DNA of 64,000 nt from Pedobacter aquatilis (GTDB lineage Bacteria > Bacteroidota > Bacteroidia > Sphingobacteriales > Sphingobacteriaceae). The stretch's first letter is position 1. Every line of letters begins with the position of its first letter. The notes below the pieces were generated by a model. It saw nothing but the letters and a program-made list of their open reading frames with translations. It did no database searches and had not been told where the DNA came from. Shown piece after piece: positions 61,619-64,000 of this stretch. Position numbers and translations under genes: made by a program. The stretch lies in contig NZ_JAUFPW010000011.1 of NCBI RefSeq assembly GCF_030409415.1, positions 124,001 to 188,000 of the forward strand, read 5' to 3'.

Positions 61619-62002
61619 TTAAAGAACTAATTGCTGGTGCAATTTAATTAATGTTTCTTGGGCATCTGAACAAAAACCAGGATGTACTTTTGAGCATTGT
61701 ACAACCGTACTTCTTGTAGCAGTTAACCAACGGAATCTCGATGCAATGTCATAGCAACCAATCGTTCCCGAACCTTCGCCACCTAAACTTATTTTTTGTA
61801 AGGCTAAAAGATTTTCTTTAATGTCTATAATATCGGTTTCCGGAGAAAATATCTTCAATTTTTCTTGATCAATTGTGAAAATACTTTTTAAGAATTTTTG
61901 TTTCGCACAATATAAAATGACACCCACATTCAAAAATTCTTCGCGTTCTACCCTGGGCATAACTCGAATAACGGCATACTCAAATAAGAATTTCTCTTGC
62001 AT
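61619..62002 (-). CDS. DUF3037 protein, partner of HipA-like kinase
   Basis: A 127-residue protein matching DUF3037: FEYAVIRVMPRVEREEFLNVGVILY at the start is the family signature. No catalytic motif is visible. It starts inside the HipA-like gene (23-base overlap), so the two are translated together, and this pairing is seen in other bacteria. It could be a regulator, a substrate or an antitoxin of the kinase; sequence alone cannot tell. Confidence 0.82.
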   Translation of the reverse strand: MQEKFLFEYAVIRVMPRVEREEFLNVGVILYCAKQKFLKSIFTIDQEKLKIFSPETDIIDIKENLLALQKISLGGEGSGTIGCYDIASRFRWLTATRSTVVQCSKVHPGFCSDAQETLIKLHQQLVL

Positions 62003-62771
62003 GCTGTGCTTCTTTTAAAAATATATCCGAATGAGCTAACCTAATTTCTAAAAACTTGGCATATGCTTGCCTATGTTCATCTTTTGTTTCAAAAACATTT
62101 TCTCCTTCTAACCATTCATCAGGTATAATTGAAACAATTTTCTGGAAATGTTCTGGCTTTATTATTGATTTGAATTCTCGATCAACTTCCTCTAAATTCT
62201 CGGCCCAAGGAAGTAATACATGGTCTTTAATGAGCACAAATGGTTTTTTTGCCTGCTCTTCCCAATTTTGCCAAGAGTGATGAAAATATAAAGAAGCACC
62301 ATGATCTATCAACCACAATTCTTGGTGCCATAATAACATATTTGTATTACGGCAAGTTCTATCCATATTGGTTAAAAGAGAATCCAGCCAAACAATTTGC
62401 GAAGATAATTTAGCATCAACTTTAGTAACTGTTGGATCAAATGTTATTGCGCCAGAAAGGTAATGTAATGCTAAATTTAATCCAACACTTGCCTTTAATA
62501 AATCTTGAATTTCTTCATCGGGTTCAGTTCGACCAAACGCTTCATCCAAATTTGCAAAAACTAATTCGGGCATGTTGAAGCCTAAAATCCTCGCTATTTC
62601 ACCACCAATTAACTCGGCAATTAAAGCCCTCGAACCTTGTCCTGCACCTTTAAATTTTAGTACATAGAGAAAATCATCATCAGCTTCTGCAATTGCCGGC
62701 ATGGATCCGCCTTCTCGCAAAGGCGTTACATATCGAGTTACATTAACGCTTCTTAAATTAATATCATTCAT
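61980..62771 (-). CDS. HipA-like kinase (HipA_2 type)
   Basis: A 263-residue protein with a HipA-type kinase core: a basic glycine-rich segment (YVLKFKGAGQGSRALIAE, with K39), the catalytic loop LLTNMDRTCRNTNMLLW (N135, D137, N144) and the metal-binding D156 in LIDHGASLYFH. It is shorter than HipA (about 440 residues) and lacks the N-subdomain that HipB contacts. HipA proteins phosphorylate translation components and cause dormancy; the target of this shorter class is unknown. It overlaps DUF3037 by 23 bases, with a UPF1-like helicase behind. Confidence 0.8.
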   Translation of the reverse strand: MNDINLRSVNVTRYVTPLREGGSMPAIAEADDDFLYVLKFKGAGQGSRALIAELIGGEIARILGFNMPELVFANLDEAFGRTEPDEEIQDLLKASVGLNLALHYLSGAITFDPTVTKVDAKLSSQIVWLDSLLTNMDRTCRNTNMLLWHQELWLIDHGASLYFHHSWQNWEEQAKKPFVLIKDHVLLPWAENLEEVDREFKSIIKPEHFQKIVSIIPDEWLEGENVFETKDEHRQAYAKFLEIRLAHSDIFLKEAQHAREILI

Positions 62772-62866
62772 AATTGAGATTCTAAGCTAATTAAATAGCA
62801 TTAGCAAGCCTCAAATTTAAAAGAATTAAACTAAAAACAGATTAATGATTACTACCGTTTAGGGTT

Positions 62867-63064
62867 TTAGGAATTTATATGATTATGAAGAAAATCTGAA
62901 CCTGCAGGCGTAATCGTTGCCGACCATTGTACAGCTTCTCTATTAATGCTAATGTACCCAAGAAATTCCAGTTCTTCGTACTGTTCATCCATACCTCCAA
63001 GAATTGATGAACTAACCTGTTGTTCGATAACCTCAAGTAGAGATTGTATTTCTGCTCTATCCAT
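62867..63064 (-). CDS. Small hypothetical protein
   Basis: A 65-residue cytoplasmic protein, acidic in the first half (MDRAEIQSLLEVIEQQVSS) and ending in QWSATITPAGSDFLHNHINS. The ending resembles the wing of small winged-helix or DUF-type proteins (the T-PxGxxFL pattern), but the similarity is too short to name. It lies 95 bases upstream of the HipA-like gene on the same strand and could be the first gene of that unit. Confidence 0.5.
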   Translation of the reverse strand: MDRAEIQSLLEVIEQQVSSSILGGMDEQYEELEFLGYISINREAVQWSATITPAGSDFLHNHINS

Positions 63065-63163
63065 TATTTAAAGATTTGTTAATAAACATTTGATAATCAA
63101 TAAAGTTTATACAAACATTTACCATAACGTTAAAGTTAATATAGCTTAAGTATTTACTATTTT

Positions 63164-63544
63164 ATGGAAACGCATATTTATCATTTATTTGTATTGGCAA
63201 TTCCTGTTGCATGCATTGCCTGGACAGTTACCAAAGAGGAAATTTTTAGAGAAGCAAGAGAATTTTGCGTTGACCGCTCAAAAAGCTGCAACAAACTGTA
63301 TAAGAGAAAATTCTTTTACGTTTTTACGTGCGAGTATTGTTTTAGCCATTATGTAACCATATTGCTGCTAATAATTACAAAATTTACTTTATTATATGAT
63401 GATTGGCGTGGCTATTTAATTTCGGGTTTCAGTATAATTTGGATTGCTAATGTTTATATGAGTTTGTATAATTTAATTAGAATTGACCTTAAAAAAGAAA
63501 AAATCAGAGCTGCAAAAGAAGAGTCTGAATTTAATGAAAAATAG
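63164..63544 (+). CDS. Membrane protein with conserved-looking CEYC motif
   Basis: A 126-residue protein with an N-terminal hydrophobic helix (HLFVLAIPVACIAWTV) and two more (VTILLLIITKFTLLY, LISGFSIIWIANVYMSLYNL). Between the first two lies VFTCEYCFSHYVT, which could bind metal. The C-terminus is charged. I recognise no characterised family. It is a single plus-strand gene, divergent from the 65-residue gene. Confidence 0.6.
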   Translation: METHIYHLFVLAIPVACIAWTVTKEEIFREAREFCVDRSKSCNKLYKRKFFYVFTCEYCFSHYVTILLLIITKFTLLYDDWRGYLISGFSIIWIANVYMSLYNLIRIDLKKEKIRAAKEESEFNEK

Positions 63545-63670
63545 GTTATTGCTTCTTTTTCAAGCAAAACATAATTTTGCCATTTAAGCAATAACATCAG
63601 CCCTGAGTAATAAAATTAAAAAAAATGTAAAGATAATCGTTAAAAAATTAGATAATATCATAACTAACTC

Positions 63671-63737
63671 TATCTTTGTCCTCGAGAGCGTTAATTTAGA
63701 TGCGGGTATACGACGAAAGTTGTATGCCCGTTTTTTG
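63671..63737 (+). ncRNA. Candidate short RNA with promoter and terminator
   Basis: TATCTTTG (63671-63678) is an exact -7 box with TTA at -33 spacing (63648-63650). A hairpin of CGGGTATAC (63703-63711) and GTATGCCCG (63722-63730), with one G-U pair, ends in TTTTTTG (63731-63737). A transcript of about 50 bases would start near 63684. No open frame fits inside. The downstream gene idi is on the other strand, so the hairpin is not its terminator. It could instead end the 63164-63544 transcript. Confidence 0.45.
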
Positions 63738-63748
63738 TTTAGAACAAC

Positions 63749-64000
63749 TTAAACAGCTTCTATTACTCGTTCAAGGCAGATTTTTAACCAGGTTGTATAG
63801 TTTGTTGGATTGTTTTTAATTTCGTTTTGAAGTTCAGCCAGACTTAAATAACGAAAACTTTCAACTTCAGTTTTGTTAATGATTGGAAGTTCATCAGATA
63901 TTCCAAAAAATACATGGTCGAGTTCATGTTCAATTAAGCCATCTTCAAATTCACTTTTATAAATAAAGTTGAAACCATAACGTAAATCACATTGCATTCC
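63749..64000 (-). CDS. idi: Isopentenyl-diphosphate delta-isomerase, C-terminal part (5' end outside window)
   Basis: The frame is open through the window edge; about 83 residues are visible. FIYKSEFEDGLIEHELDHVFFG is the conserved Nudix-type IDI signature, with the metal-binding Glu and His residues in ELDH. It converts isopentenyl to dimethylallyl diphosphate in isoprenoid synthesis. The N-terminal half, with the catalytic Cys, lies beyond base 64000. The short tail after it (LQNEIKNNPTNYTTWLKICL) matches type I IDI. Confidence 0.88.
   Translation of the reverse strand, partial: GMQCDLRYGFNFIYKSEFEDGLIEHELDHVFFGISDELPIINKTEVESFRYLSLAELQNEIKNNPTNYTTWLKICLERVIEAV

Overview
The window is an AT-rich chromosomal segment of a Bacteroidota bacterium, most likely a Sphingobacteriaceae member close to Pedobacter. 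The pointers are a TonB-dependent receptor, GLPGLI and DUF3857 families, an OmpA protein with a TSP3-type linker, -7 boxes of the Bacteroidota form TAnnTTTG, almost no Shine-Dalgarno sequences, and many intergenic inverted repeats of the GTCATTGCGAGG / GTCATnCTGA kind. The genus is inferred from gene content; no rRNA is present to settle it. I see no tRNA, rRNA, CRISPR array, prophage or intact insertion sequence. The region reads as core chromosome with scattered small repeats.

Layout. 1-7.1 kb: the end of a GT2 glycosyltransferase, aroQ with a TlpA-like thioredoxin, xerD, prmC, and a ribD / EamA / YigZ / nucleoside phosphorylase operon. 7.2-12 kb: galM-DUF1398 divergent from galK, a SpoU methyltransferase, and a major OmpA protein. 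12-13 kb: about 0.9 kb without genes, holding a palindromic repeat element and a decayed second copy. 13-18.8 kb: a vitamin B12 locus made of a cobalamin riboswitch, a BtuB-like receptor, a DUF6580 membrane protein, a BtuF-like protein without signal peptide, a sirtuin and a B12-type DUF71 protein. 18.9-23.8 kb: a serine hydrolase, a YegP-like protein, and the thrS-infC-rpmI-rplT operon. 24-34.4 kb: an acyltransferase, a GLPGLI protein, a LutA-like protein, a UMF1 transporter, RecQ, a giant TolB-propeller/amidohydrolase fusion, and a HigBA toxin-antitoxin pair. 34.5-48.7 kb: a B12-binding radical SAM protein, a BaiN-like flavoprotein, purK-purE, yqgE divergent from pdxH, a 3-hydroxyacyl-CoA dehydrogenase, ruvB, a GNAT-nitrilase fusion and queG. 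48.7-59.5 kb: an M1 peptidase, an exonuclease, a DUF3857 pair, an L,D-transpeptidase, topB and a lone receiver domain. 59.6-64 kb: a UPF1-like helicase behind a DUF3037/HipA-like kinase pair, small unknown genes, and the 3' part of idi.

How parts fit together. The B12 locus looks like a salvage system. The receptor is controlled by a riboswitch whose promoter lies at its 5' edge, and no BtuC or BtuD is visible, so the DUF6580 protein is the natural inner-membrane candidate. Two likely cobalamin users, QueG and a B12-binding radical SAM protein, are also in the window. The thrS operon has a promoter, a leader hairpin and an infC gene that cannot start with AUG. The HigBA pair has two matching inverted-repeat operators. 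Several promoters sit so close to their start codons that leaderless mRNAs are likely.

The strongest candidates for undescribed biology are the DUF6580 protein as a B12 permease, the HipA-like kinase/DUF3037/helicase gene set, a short RNA candidate near 63.7 kb, a 40-residue membrane protein at 55.6 kb, and the palindromic element at 12.3 kb. All of these rest on sequence reading and context only.
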